From Spirochaetales bacterium (GTDB lineage Bacteria > Spirochaetota > Spirochaetia > DTKZ01): a stretch of 24,512 bases of DNA. The DNA is taken from assembly GCA_031274005.1 (NCBI GenBank), contig JAISQU010000128.1:1-24512 (forward strand), in the 5' to 3' direction. The notes under the pieces were generated by a model. That model saw nothing but the letters and a program-made list of their open reading frames with translations. It did not search any database and was not told where the DNA came from. A program made the translations under genes and the position numbers. Of the stretch, positions 5,668 to 13,212 are shown piece after piece (the stretch's first letter is position 1; every line of letters begins with the position of its first letter).

Positions 5668-7479
5668 ATGCACACAAAACAGACCAACGACCATATCAGA
5701 AATATCGCCATCATAGCGCATGTCGACCACGGCAAAACGACTCTGGTTGATTCGCTTTTTAAGCTGAGCGGCATTTTTCGCGACAACCAGGATGTGAACG
5801 AGAGGGTCATGGACCGTCTGGATCTGGAGCGGGAACGGGGCATTACCATTTCTGCTAAAAACTGCGCTATAGAATGGAAGGGCGTTAAAATCAATATCAT
5901 CGACACGCCGGGGCACGCGGATTTCGGGGGCGAGGTGGAGCGGGCCATATCAATGGCCGACGGGGCCGTGCTTCTTGTTGACGCGGCTGAAGGGCCTCTG
6001 CCGCAGACGCGCTTTGTCCTTTCCAAGGCTCTGGCGGCGGGGCTTTCCATTATCGTTGTTATTAACAAAATTGACAGGCAGGACGCGCGGCCGCGGGAAG
6101 TGTTAAACGAGGTTTACGATCTTCTTATCGACCTTGACGCCTCGGAGCAGCAGCTTGATTTTCCCCTTCTGTACGCCATAGGCAGGGACGGCGTTGCCAA
6201 ACGTGACCCCGAAGCCCAGGATGGAAAACTCGACCTGCTTCTTGATATGGTGCTGGAAGAAATACCTCCGCCGCGGGCCGATGTGAACGGGCCCTTTCAA
6301 ATGCTCATTTCCGACTTAAGCTATTCCGATTACATAGGCCGGCTCGCCATAGGCAAGATTTACTCAGGCAGGGCGCGGGCAAACGACAACCTTGTCTGCA
6401 TAGGTGAAAGCGGCGTTCCGGAAACCCTGCGGGTGACGCGCATCCAGACCTATTCAGGGCCTGTGGTTGCCGAAGCCCCGGAAATTGACGCGGGGGATAT
6501 TCTTATTCTCGCGGGTATAGACAATGTACATATAGGCGATACAATCTGCACAAAAGACAATCCTGCGCCCTTAAAGCGCATTACCGTTGACGAGCCTACG
6601 GTCTCCATGAAGTTCAAAAACAATACCTCGCCCCTCGCGGGAACCGAAGGGAAGATTGTTCAGCCCTCGAAGATTTTCGAACGCCTGAAAAAAGAGGCCC
6701 TGCAGAATGTGTCGCTGCGGGTCTTTGAGTCTGAGGACAAGGACGGTTTTGTGGTGCAGGGCCGGGGCGAGTTCCAGATGGTTATTCTTATCGAGACCAT
6801 GCGGCGCGAGGGCTTTGAGCTGTGCGTGGGACGGCCCGCTGTCATTTTTAAATACGAAAACGGAAAAAAGATGGAACCTGTTGAGCATCTTTTTGTGGAC
6901 TGCGTGAGCGCCTACACCGGCGTTGTTACGGAAAAACTTTCCCGCCGCAAGGGCCGGGTTATCAGCATGGTCAACCACGAATCCGGCCGCGTGCGCATAG
7001 AGTTCAGCGTTCCCTCGCGCTCTCTTATCGGCTACAGGGACGAGTTTATGACCGACACAAAGGGCACGGGCATACTCAACTCCTATCTTTCCGGCTACGA
7101 GGAATACCGGGGCGATTTTCCCGAACGCTTTACCGGCTCCCTTGTGTCGGACAGGAGCGGGACGGCTATTCCCTACGCGCTTTTCAACCTTGAGCCGCGC
7201 GGAACGCTTTTTGTTTGCCCCGGCGACCCCGTGTACGCGGGCATGATTGTGGGCGAGCACAACAGGGAAAACGATCTGAACGTAAATCCCACAAAAGAAA
7301 AGAAACAGTCCAACATGCGCGCCGCGGGCAAGGACGAAAATGTTGTTTTAACGCCCGTCCTGCCCATGACCCTGGAACGGGCCATACAGTTTATACGCGA
7401 AGATGAGCTTATGGAGGTAACGCCGAAATCCGTACGCCTGCGCAAAAGCGACATCGGCGTTTCGCGCAGACGCTTTTAA
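5668..7479 (+). CDS. typA: Translational GTPase TypA/BipA
   Basis: The 603-residue protein is a ribosome-binding GTPase of the EF-G type, of usual length for TypA/BipA. GTPase motifs are G1 AHVDHGKT (about residues 18-25), G2 RGITI, G3 DTPGH and G4 NKID. Further on are the family-specific segments RGEFQMVILIETMRREGFEL and SRSLIGYRDEFMTDTKGTG. Members assist 50S assembly and growth under stress, notably cold. I chose the ATG at 5668 giving MHTKQTNDHIRNIAIIAHV; an upstream in-frame ATG at 5611 lies inside the repeat hairpin and before the promoter. It is a single gene, facing a convergent permease gene 5 bp away. Confidence 0.96.
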   Translation: MHTKQTNDHIRNIAIIAHVDHGKTTLVDSLFKLSGIFRDNQDVNERVMDRLDLERERGITISAKNCAIEWKGVKINIIDTPGHADFGGEVERAISMADGAVLLVDAAEGPLPQTRFVLSKALAAGLSIIVVINKIDRQDARPREVLNEVYDLLIDLDASEQQLDFPLLYAIGRDGVAKRDPEAQDGKLDLLLDMVLEEIPPPRADVNGPFQMLISDLSYSDYIGRLAIGKIYSGRARANDNLVCIGESGVPETLRVTRIQTYSGPVVAEAPEIDAGDILILAGIDNVHIGDTICTKDNPAPLKRITVDEPTVSMKFKNNTSPLAGTEGKIVQPSKIFERLKKEALQNVSLRVFESEDKDGFVVQGRGEFQMVILIETMRREGFELCVGRPAVIFKYENGKKMEPVEHLFVDCVSAYTGVVTEKLSRRKGRVISMVNHESGRVRIEFSVPSRSLIGYRDEFMTDTKGTGILNSYLSGYEEYRGDFPERFTGSLVSDRSGTAIPYALFNLEPRGTLFVCPGDPVYAGMIVGEHNRENDLNVNPTKEKKQSNMRAAGKDENVVLTPVLPMTLERAIQFIREDELMEVTPKSVRLRKSDIGVSRRRF

Positions 7480-7484
7480 ATCTT

Positions 7485-8429
7485 CTACAGAAGAAACTCC
7501 TCAATCAGCATGATAAACGCTATCATGGTGAAAACTCCGAAAACGTGAGTAAACACCACTCCTTCGGCGGCGAGGTTCGGCGCCACGTTGAATTTCAGGG
7601 CAAGTGTAATGGAATTCGCGCTGGCCGGAGTTACGCCGACAATCATGAAAATCGTCAGCGTCTCACGGCTGAGGGAATTCTTTAGAAGCAGCGCAAGGGC
7701 AAACAGTATGCCGGGAACAAGAATATTGCGCGCAAGACCGACGAGGATATTCCAGCCGTCAAACTTCAGGGCGCGCCGGCCGAGTTTGTAAATCTGCGTT
7801 CCCGCGATAAGAAGCCCCAAAAACAGTGTCGGTCCGCCTATGGCCGTAAGGGCGTCACTAAAAAGGACAGGGATATACGCGTTGAGGCCGGAGAGGACGC
7901 AGAGAATCGCCGCGATGGTTACAGCGAGTCCCGGAGAAAAAATGTTTTTGATTGTCGTTCTTAATCCCTGATTCCCCGCGACGGCAAAAACGCCGAGGGT
8001 CCACAGCGCCAGGATGGAACCAAGATTGGCTACGGCCAAAAGAGCCGCGCCCTTGACAGGAAAAAAGAACAGGGCAAAGGGAAGCGCCATGGCAAGGAAA
8101 TTATTCATCGCGGCGTGAAGAACGAGAATTTTCCTGCGCTCGCCCGTGTAGCCCGCGATGCGGCAAATCGCGATGCCCAGAATATACCCGATAAGATGTA
8201 TGCCGAAGGACAAAACAGGCAGCAGAATGTTGGAAAGAATATCGCCGGCCGAGAGGGTTGTAACGATAGACGAAAAAATAAACGCGGGATAAACAAGGTC
8301 AATCATCAGGGCGCTTATGTCCTTTTCGCCCTCGTCGGAAATCAGCCGCAGTTTTTTCGCCAGCACTCCCGAACTCATGATAAGAATAACAAAAAGGATT
8401 TTCTCGACTATCGCGTACATGTGATTCAT
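7485..8429 (-). CDS. AEC family (auxin efflux carrier-like) permease
   Basis: The 314-residue protein is almost entirely hydrophobic with about ten membrane segments in two halves, as in the AEC family (PF03547). Typical features are an N-terminal FVILIMSSGVLAKKL, the PAFIFSSIVTTL segment, LHAAMNNFLAMALPFALFF with the conserved Asn pair, and VGVTPASANSITLA near the C-terminus. Bacterial members export or import small organic acids; the substrate is not predictable here. The start may be ATG 8429 or the ATG three codons later. Neither has a Shine-Dalgarno site and the upstream DNA is AT-rich (TATAGAGTATTAAT). Divergent from hisI with 66 bp between. Confidence 0.85.
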   Translation of the reverse strand: MNHMYAIVEKILFVILIMSSGVLAKKLRLISDEGEKDISALMIDLVYPAFIFSSIVTTLSAGDILSNILLPVLSFGIHLIGYILGIAICRIAGYTGERRKILVLHAAMNNFLAMALPFALFFFPVKGAALLAVANLGSILALWTLGVFAVAGNQGLRTTIKNIFSPGLAVTIAAILCVLSGLNAYIPVLFSDALTAIGGPTLFLGLLIAGTQIYKLGRRALKFDGWNILVGLARNILVPGILFALALLLKNSLSRETLTIFMIVGVTPASANSITLALKFNVAPNLAAEGVVFTHVFGVFTMIAFIMLIEEFLL

Positions 8430-8495
8430 ACGATTAATACTCTATATCATTTTTTTTCTGTTCGCGCTACCCTTACCGGCATACGGAGGCATGCA

Positions 8496-8870
8496 GTGAT
8501 TGAGCTTGATTTCGAAAAACAGGGAGGGCTTGTGCCTGTCATCACGCAGGACGCCGCTTCCGGCGAAGTTCTGATGCAGGCGTACATGAACCGGGAAGCG
8601 TGGGAGAAAACCCTTACAAGCGGCCTGGCTCACTACTGGTCGAGAACCCGCGGCGCTCTATGGAAAAAAGGCGGGATCTCCGGAAACATTCAGGAAGTAA
8701 AAGAAATCCGGGTAGACTGCGACGCGGACTGCGTTCTTTTAAAGGTTACGCAAAAAGGCGGGGCGGCCTGCCACACGGGGTACCGAAGCTGCTTCTACCG
8801 GAAAGTCAAAGGCGGCGCTCTGATTGAAGACGGGGAAAAAGTTTTCGACCCCGGGGATGTTTACACATGA
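8496..8870 (+). CDS. hisI: Phosphoribosyl-AMP cyclohydrolase
   Basis: The 124-residue protein catalyses the third step of histidine synthesis, opening the adenine ring of phosphoribosyl-AMP. It is the single-domain HisI form, without a fused HisE. Signatures: GEVLMQAYMNREA near residue 25, HYWSRTRGALWKKGGISGN near residue 50, the metal-binding Asp cluster in DCDADCVLLKV, and the zinc cysteines in GGAACHTGYRSCFYR. I chose GTG at 8496 because GGAGG (8485-8489) is 6 nt upstream and the resulting N-terminus fits the family. It stands alone, away from other his genes. Confidence 0.95.
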   Translation: MIELDFEKQGGLVPVITQDAASGEVLMQAYMNREAWEKTLTSGLAHYWSRTRGALWKKGGISGNIQEVKEIRVDCDADCVLLKVTQKGGAACHTGYRSCFYRKVKGGALIEDGEKVFDPGDVYT

Positions 8871-8886
8871 TGTGAAAAGCGCGGGC

Positions 8887-9522
8887 TTATGACTGCCTTT
8901 TTTCTATCGCTTTTCTGAGTTTTTCCGCCGCCGCCCGTATGTCGGGCTGGGATAAAATCGCGGAGATAACGGCCACGCCGTCCGCGCCGGCTGCCATCAC
9001 ATCCGCGGCGTTTTCCGCCCCTATGCCGCCTATGGCCACAAAGGGCAGTCCTACCGCCGCGCGGATCTCCCGCACGCGCCCAAGGCCAATAGCGGCGCCC
9101 GCGTCGGCCTTGCTGCCCGTGGGGTACACCGCGCCCACACCCAGATAGTCTGCGCCGGCTTTTTCCGCCGCAACAGCCTCCGCCACCGTACCTGCGGAAA
9201 CACCGATAAACATGCGGCTTCCCACAAGCCGGCGCGCCGCATCAACCGGCATATCCGTCTGCCCCAGATGCAGGCCCTCCGCGCCTATTGCCAGGGCAAT
9301 GTCCGCGCGGTCATTCACCACAAGGGGAATTTTATGCCGCCGCGTTACAGCCTGAATCTCCAAAGCGATAGTGAAGAACTCGCGGGTTTCCGCTTCTTTT
9401 TCCCGTATCTGTACCATGGTAACCCCGCCCGCAATGGCGGCCTCCACGGCTTCAATAACAGGCCTGCCCTTTGACAGAAGCCTGTCGGTACAAAGGTACA
9501 AAAGTAAATCAGCCTTATTCAT
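8887..9522 (-). CDS. thiE: Thiamine-phosphate synthase
   Basis: The 211-residue TIM-barrel protein joins the thiazole and pyrimidine moieties to thiamine phosphate. Signatures in order: YLCTDRLL, GGVTMVQIREKEAETREF, LVVNDRADIALAIGAEGLH, LGQTDMPV, DYLGVGAVYPTGSKAD and PFVAIGGIGAENAADVMAAG. The Arg/Lys and Asp residues in QIREKE and VNDRAD correspond to pyrophosphate and Mg binding. The start at 9522 is preceded by AAGGAG. A longer frame to 9615 would begin upstream of the expected transcription start. TenI-like paralogues are similar, but the phosphate-binding motifs here look complete. No TPP riboswitch is visible in the ~90-nt leader. Confidence 0.9.
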   Translation of the reverse strand: MNKADLLLYLCTDRLLSKGRPVIEAVEAAIAGGVTMVQIREKEAETREFFTIALEIQAVTRRHKIPLVVNDRADIALAIGAEGLHLGQTDMPVDAARRLVGSRMFIGVSAGTVAEAVAAEKAGADYLGVGAVYPTGSKADAGAAIGLGRVREIRAAVGLPFVAIGGIGAENAADVMAAGADGVAVISAILSQPDIRAAAEKLRKAIEKRQS

Positions 9523-9617
9523 TTTACCTGCTCCTTGTGTAAACGCGCCGCCGGAACGCGGCCCGTCTTTTCCGCCGGGGACTATATGCAAAAGCGATTT
9601 CACGCCGGCAGACATGG

Positions 9618-9646
9618 ATCATAGCCGGATTAGGAAACTCTGTCAA
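9618..9646 (-). promoter_or_regulatory. thiE promoter
   Basis: On the minus strand TTGACA (9646-9641) and TATGAT (9623-9618) are separated by 17 bp, a near-consensus sigma-70 promoter. It predicts a leader of about 90 nt before thiE. The leader contains a GC-rich hairpin (GCCGCGTTCCGGCGGC) but none of the conserved THI-box sequence. Confidence 0.7.
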
Positions 9647-9754
9647 TTTTGGGTACCTGCCCTTTCAATCAGCGCTCTTGTTTTTGCTTTTGATAATTAT
9701 TGGTGTTATGTGCAATCAGCCTTTGAAATTTTCAAAAATACATATTGCAATTAA

Positions 9755-10054
9755 TTGAAAAATGTATTAAAGGAAAACCTTAAAACCATTGAATTGGAAG
9801 AACATGACGTTACCGAAGAAATGTTAGAATTAACTGAAAAATACATGGATGAAAAAATTGTGAACGAAAACTATCGTAGCGATGCATTGCATATTGCTGT
9901 AGCAACTGTTCTTGGGGTGGATGTATTAGTTAGTTGGAATTTTAAACATATTGTTAATTTGGATAAAATAAGATTATTTAATTCCGTAAATATGCGCGAA
10001 GGATATAATATATTAGAAATAAGAACGCCGCAGGAGGTAATACGAAATGAATAA
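9755..10054 (+). pseudogene. 5'-truncated PIN-domain (VapC-like) toxin
   Basis: The 99-residue frame matches only the C-terminal part of a PIN-domain ribonuclease of the type found in toxin-antitoxin pairs. Recognisable are SDALHIAVATVLGVDVLVSWN, the FKHIVNL segment and YNILEIRTPQEVI. The acidic residues around SDALH and VLVSWN are the expected C-terminal catalytic region. The first ~70 residues with the initial Asp are missing. The frame opens with TTG directly after an in-frame TAA at 9752, so there is no proper start. Base composition is much more AT-rich than the surroundings, which suggests horizontal origin. It should be inactive as a nuclease. Confidence 0.7.
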
Positions 10055-10208
10055 AGAAAAAAAATTTGATTGCGTTAAATTCAAGCAGGAATTACATGAG
10101 AAAGCATATAAAAAAAGCGGGGCAAAAAATTTTCGGGAATATATTCATTATGCGAATGAAATGGCAAATAAATCATTATTGCACAAACCGAATAAAAAAA
10201 ATGTATAG
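10047..10208 (+). CDS. Small partner (putative antitoxin) of the PIN gene
   Basis: A 53-residue basic protein begins MNKEKKFDCVKFKQELHEK. The ATG at 10047 overlaps the PIN frame by 8 nt and follows CAGGAGG with good spacing. The KKFDCVKFKQ start resembles the short 'FDCV-K' proteins often encoded beside PIN toxins, which I infer to be antitoxins. It shares the AT-rich composition of the upstream remnant. It may still be expressed although its toxin is broken. Confidence 0.55.
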   Translation: MNKEKKFDCVKFKQELHEKAYKKSGAKNFREYIHYANEMANKSLLHKPNKKNV

Positions 10209-10220
10209 AAAGGCTTACTG

Positions 10221-10400
10221 CGCATAACGTTATCGGCAACTGCGGGTTAGGCATGCCGGAAATCAGAAATACGGCTTCCGGAAACGTGGTTTTCCCGCTG
10301 TTGTTTTTGTCCGTAATGAAGAACCGATCAGGGTAAGCCGCTTAAAATTGTCCGCTTCCAGACTGGATTGCAGCGGAAAGCGTTTGCGGACGCCAGCGGC
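10221..10400 (-). pseudogene. Remnant of an AAA-type ATPase (N-terminal P-loop part)
   Basis: Reading the minus strand, one frame gives SLEADNFKRLTLIG (ending near 10323). After an extra 11 nt, another frame gives KNNSGKTTFPEAVFLISGMP and NPQLPITL (from 10308 downward). Joined, they match the N-terminus of AAA_15/AAA_21 ATPases, where a Walker A loop of the form GKNNSGKTT is followed by EA-FLLSG and NPQLP. A frameshift splits the Walker A motif and no further domain follows, so it is a dead fragment. It lies directly downstream of the broken PIN module, in the 320-bp gap before the HMG-CoA lyase gene. Confidence 0.5.
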
Positions 10401-10480
10401 GGACGAAAACATTGAGGCGTAATCCCCTTCTTCCCGCTACTCACCTTTCCTTGCTAACTCCTCACCATACCGCGCCCTCT

Positions 10481-10508
10481 TTCACAGGACGGATATGCGT
10501 GTTATGAT
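10481..10508 (+). promoter_or_regulatory. Promoter of the HMG-CoA lyase/reductase operon
   Basis: TTCACA (10481-10486) and TATGAT (10503-10508) are 16 bp apart. The predicted short leader contains AAGGAGGAGTC directly before the ATG at 10528. Confidence 0.5.
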
Positions 10509-10527
10509 AAACGGGTAAGGAGGAGTC

Positions 10528-11412
10528 ATGGACAGAGCGGCGTTTCCCGCGCAGGTGGGGATTTTTGAAGTGGGTCCGCGGGACGGGCTTCAACCGGAAC
10601 CGGCGTTTATTGATACGCGGAAGAAAATTGAATATGTCGATATGCTCACCGGCGCGGGTTGTAAAAAGATTGAGGTAAGTTCTTTTGTGCATCCCAAATG
10701 GGTTCCTCAGATGGCTGACGCAAAGGAGGTCTTTGCGGGGATCAAAAGGCGGGAGGGCGTTGTGTACAGCGCGCTTGTCCCGAACCTGCGGGGGCTGGAA
10801 CTTGCCGCGGAATGCGGTCTTGACGAAGTCGTTACTATTGTGAGTACCAGCGAGAGTCACAATAAAAAGAATCTCAACGCCGCCCCCGCGGAAACTTTGA
10901 AAGAAATTCAGAAAATCAACGCCGAGGCCCGCCGCCGCGGGATACGGGTGCGCTCGTATATCGCTACGGTTTTCGGCTGTCCCATTGAGGGCGGCCAGGA
11001 CCCCGCGAAGGCTTTGGACATCGCCCTGGCGCTGGAAAGTTTCGGGGCCTACGAAATTTCCCTTGGCGACACAACCGGCATGGCGAATCCCCTGAGCGCT
11101 TACAGTGTTCCCAAAATGATAAAAGAGAAGTTGTCGCGGGCGAATCTTGCGGTGCATTATCATCAGCATTTCGGGCTTGAGTTCGCGAACAACTTCGCGT
11201 CCCTTCAGGCGGGAATTACCGTTTTTGACGGCGCCGCCGGAGGTCTGGGCGGCTGCCCCTACGCGCCGGGGGCTACGGGTAACTGCGCCACGGAAATCCT
11301 TTCGGAAATGTTTCGCCGTATGGGAATCCGGACGGGTATAGATTCCGGGAAAATACAGGAGGCCGCCCGGTACGCGAAAACCCTGAGCAGCCTTATTCAT
11401 GAAAACTGTTAA
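10528..11412 (+). CDS. Hydroxymethylglutaryl-CoA lyase
   Basis: The 294-residue TIM-barrel protein belongs to the HMGL/DRE-TIM family, which cleaves HMG-CoA to acetoacetate and acetyl-CoA. Signatures: VGPRDGLQPEP near residue 15 with the catalytic Arg-Asp; KKIEVSSFVHPKWVPQMAD; VVTIVSTSESHNKKN; the metal-binding HxH in VHYHQHFG; and the loop GLGGCPYAPGATGN with the catalytic Cys. The usual HDTYG motif is HQHFG here, a small deviation. The start has a strong AAGGAGGAG site. HMG-CoA reductase follows 20 bp later, so both enzymes draw on the same HMG-CoA pool. Confidence 0.88.
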   Translation: MDRAAFPAQVGIFEVGPRDGLQPEPAFIDTRKKIEYVDMLTGAGCKKIEVSSFVHPKWVPQMADAKEVFAGIKRREGVVYSALVPNLRGLELAAECGLDEVVTIVSTSESHNKKNLNAAPAETLKEIQKINAEARRRGIRVRSYIATVFGCPIEGGQDPAKALDIALALESFGAYEISLGDTTGMANPLSAYSVPKMIKEKLSRANLAVHYHQHFGLEFANNFASLQAGITVFDGAAGGLGGCPYAPGATGNCATEILSEMFRRMGIRTGIDSGKIQEAARYAKTLSSLIHENC

Positions 11413-11432
11413 ATATTCTAAGGAGAGCAAGT

Positions 11433-12743
11433 ATGACCACCATAGAAAGCATCGCCAAAGATTTTGAAAGCGGGGCGGTCAGGAACCAGAACCTCGAACA
11501 GATAATTTTTACCGAAGTATGCGGCGCCGACGCCTCGCGTGTGGCCGAAGCCTGCCGCGCCGCCGCGAAAATACGCTGCGAACTTCTTGAAAAAAAGACA
11601 GGAGCGCGGCTGCCGCTTATCAGGGGTTCCATGATCGACACCTGTTCCCTCGCGGGGGGAGAGGCCGTTCTGGCGGGCATAGAATCGAAAATAGGGAGCG
11701 CCTGTATTCCCATGGGTTACGCGGGGCCGGCGAAGATACGCGGACAGTATGTGAACCCCGATGAACAATTGTATATTCCCCTTGCTACGAATGAGGCCGC
11801 CCTTGTGGCCGGCGTGCAGCGGGGCTTTAAGGCCATCGCTCTGGCCGGCGGGCTCCAAACCCTCGTACACTTTGACGGCATGAGCCGCGCCCCCATGCTT
11901 GAGGCGCCGGATATTTACGCCGCTGCGGATTTTTGCCAAAGCGCGCGGGGCAACCCCGCCCTTATCGCGGAACTGCAAACCTGCATCAAAGACCCCTTTG
12001 TAAAACTGAAAGACATAGAAACCTGGCAGCTCGGAACAAAGGTCATTATCCGCCTTATCTGTACAACCGGCGACGCGATGGGCATGAATGGCGTTACCAA
12101 AGCGGCGGCCGACATAAGCCGCCGGCTTTTGACAAAACTCACGGGGTGGAAACTCCTCACCATCAGCAGCAATATGTGTACGGACAAGAAAAGCTCGCAC
12201 ATCAATATTCTGCACGGCAGGGGCAAATCAGTCCAAACCGAGATATTCATTCCCGAAGAAGTCCTCGCCTTGGTCTTCAAGCAGGGTACGACCAGCCGCG
12301 CTGTGGAAAAGGTTGTTTTTCACAAGTGTTACCTGGGATCGGGTTTCAGCGGAACCCTGGGCGGTTACAACGTCAACGCCGCCAACGCCATAGCCGCCTT
12401 CTTCGCGGCAACAGGGCAGGACATGGCCCATGTGGTTTCCTCTTCGAGCTGCTTTGTGCAGGCCGACGCGGTGGAAGGCGGCCTTCATTTTATGGTGAGT
12501 TTTCCCTCTCTGGAGCTTGCAGCCATAGGCGGAGGCACGCTGTTTGGCACGGCCAAAGAAGCGCTGAACCTTATCGGCTGCGGCAATTTTGGAACCACCC
12601 CCGGGGACAACCGCTGCGTTATGCGCCTCGCGGAAATCGCCGCCGCCACGGTAACGGCCCTCGACCTGAACACCGCCTGCGCCCAGGCCGCCGGGTACGA
12701 GATGGCGGACTCTCACGTCAAACTGGCGCGGGGGGAAAAGTAA
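11433..12743 (+). CDS. Hydroxymethylglutaryl-CoA reductase, class I-like
   Basis: The 436-residue protein interconverts HMG-CoA and mevalonate. Motifs follow the class I (archaeal/eukaryotic) pattern: IESKIGSACIPMGYAGPAKI near residue 85 with the catalytic Glu, PLATNEAALVAGVQRG, TGDAMGMNGVTKA, DKKSSHINILHGRGKSV with the catalytic Lys, ATGQDMAHVVSSSS with the catalytic Asp, LAAIGGGT, and the C-terminal ADSHVKLARG with the catalytic His. The usual ENVIG is ESKIG. No membrane anchor is present. It has its own AAGGAG site 20 bp after the lyase gene. No other mevalonate-pathway genes lie in the window. Confidence 0.92.
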   Translation: MTTIESIAKDFESGAVRNQNLEQIIFTEVCGADASRVAEACRAAAKIRCELLEKKTGARLPLIRGSMIDTCSLAGGEAVLAGIESKIGSACIPMGYAGPAKIRGQYVNPDEQLYIPLATNEAALVAGVQRGFKAIALAGGLQTLVHFDGMSRAPMLEAPDIYAAADFCQSARGNPALIAELQTCIKDPFVKLKDIETWQLGTKVIIRLICTTGDAMGMNGVTKAAADISRRLLTKLTGWKLLTISSNMCTDKKSSHINILHGRGKSVQTEIFIPEEVLALVFKQGTTSRAVEKVVFHKCYLGSGFSGTLGGYNVNAANAIAAFFAATGQDMAHVVSSSSCFVQADAVEGGLHFMVSFPSLELAAIGGGTLFGTAKEALNLIGCGNFGTTPGDNRCVMRLAEIAAATVTALDLNTACAQAAGYEMADSHVKLARGEK

Positions 12744-12761
12744 CGTAAAGCGCGCGATACA

Positions 12762-12993
12762 TTCAGAAGCGCTGTTTTTTAGCCGGTAGAGTCTTGGCGG
12801 CTTTCACCGCGATTTCCGCCCGCCTTCGGCGGGACCACTATCACGGAAATGAGCGGACAGGGCATAACCCGGAACTGCGCGCGGAGCGCGCCTTAGATTC
12901 AGGAGTTTTGTATTTTAGCCTGAAGCGCACTGGTGAGCTTTACCGCAATTTCCGTTCAGGCATTTCCCCGCGCCTATGCGCGGGGAAATGCCT
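12762..12993 (+). repeat. Array 3 of the structured repeat
   Basis: It begins about 20 bp after the HMG-CoA reductase stop, in the middle of a unit (TTTTTTAGCCGGTAGAG linker). Outer arms CCGCGATTTCCG and CGGAAATGAGCGG flank an inner CCCGCC-TTC-GGCGGG hairpin. Here the second hairpin is GCGCGC-GGA-GCGCGC (12877-12891) instead of the GCAATTGC stem used in arrays 1 and 2. The array closes with a perfect 16-bp hairpin at 12958-12993 (arm AGGCATTTCCCCGCGC, loop CTAT). Apart from this the 300 bp between the reductase gene and tRNA-Gly hold only the tRNA promoter. Confidence 0.88.
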
Positions 12994-13022
12994 TGACATC
13001 AGTCATGTTTGTCGGGCATACT
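12993..13022 (+). promoter_or_regulatory. tRNA-Gly promoter
   Basis: TTGACA (12993-12998) and CATACT (13017-13022) are separated by 18 bp. The first base of the -35 box is the last base of the terminal repeat hairpin. The start site would be near 13029, 16 bp before the mature tRNA. Confidence 0.7.
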
Positions 13023-13044
13023 GACAGCATTGGTACGCGCCTGT

Positions 13045-13115
13045 GCGAGCGTCGTATAACGGTATTACCCAAGCTTCCCAAGCTTGTGACGAGGGTTCGA
13101 CTCCCTTCGCTCGCT
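13045..13115 (+). tRNA. tRNA-Gly (anticodon CCC)
   Basis: The acceptor stem pairs GCGAGCG with CGCTCGC, with discriminator T at 13115. The anticodon stem is CAAGC/GCTTG with loop TTCCCAA, reading CCC. The T arm is GAGGG-TTCGACT-CCCTT. At 71 nt it has normal tRNA-Gly length. CCA is not encoded. It reads GGG codons. Confidence 0.93.
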
Positions 13116-13154
13116 TTCCATCCCATAAGGAATGAGACTGCTCTACACGAAACG

Positions 13155-13170
13155 GCCGCCTAAAGGCGGC
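13155..13170 (+). terminator. Possible terminator after tRNA-Gly
   Basis: A perfect GCCGCC-TAAA-GGCGGC hairpin is followed by GGGTTCTTT. The T-tract is weak and interrupted, so this is only a candidate. It lies 40 bp after the tRNA and before the convergent end of priA. Confidence 0.35.
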
Positions 13171-13212
13171 GGGTTCTTTAAGGGCTGAAAGCCGCGTTGG
13201 GGTTAAAGCCTC

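Noticed and set aside
9523..9615. TPP riboswitch in the thiE leader
   Set aside because: The ~90-nt leader lacks the conserved THI-box sequences (CUGAGA and the ACCUGAU-type core).
10221..10256. Integron attC-like site (GCATAACGTTATCGGC and GTTAGGC)
   Set aside because: The same bases are explained as the coding remnant of an AAA-ATPase on the minus strand (GMPNPQLPITL). No integrase or cassette structure is present.
10462..11430. Minus-strand ORF of 322 residues opposite the HMG-CoA lyase gene
   Set aside because: Antisense shadow; the plus strand carries all HMG-CoA lyase motifs and a strong ribosome binding site.
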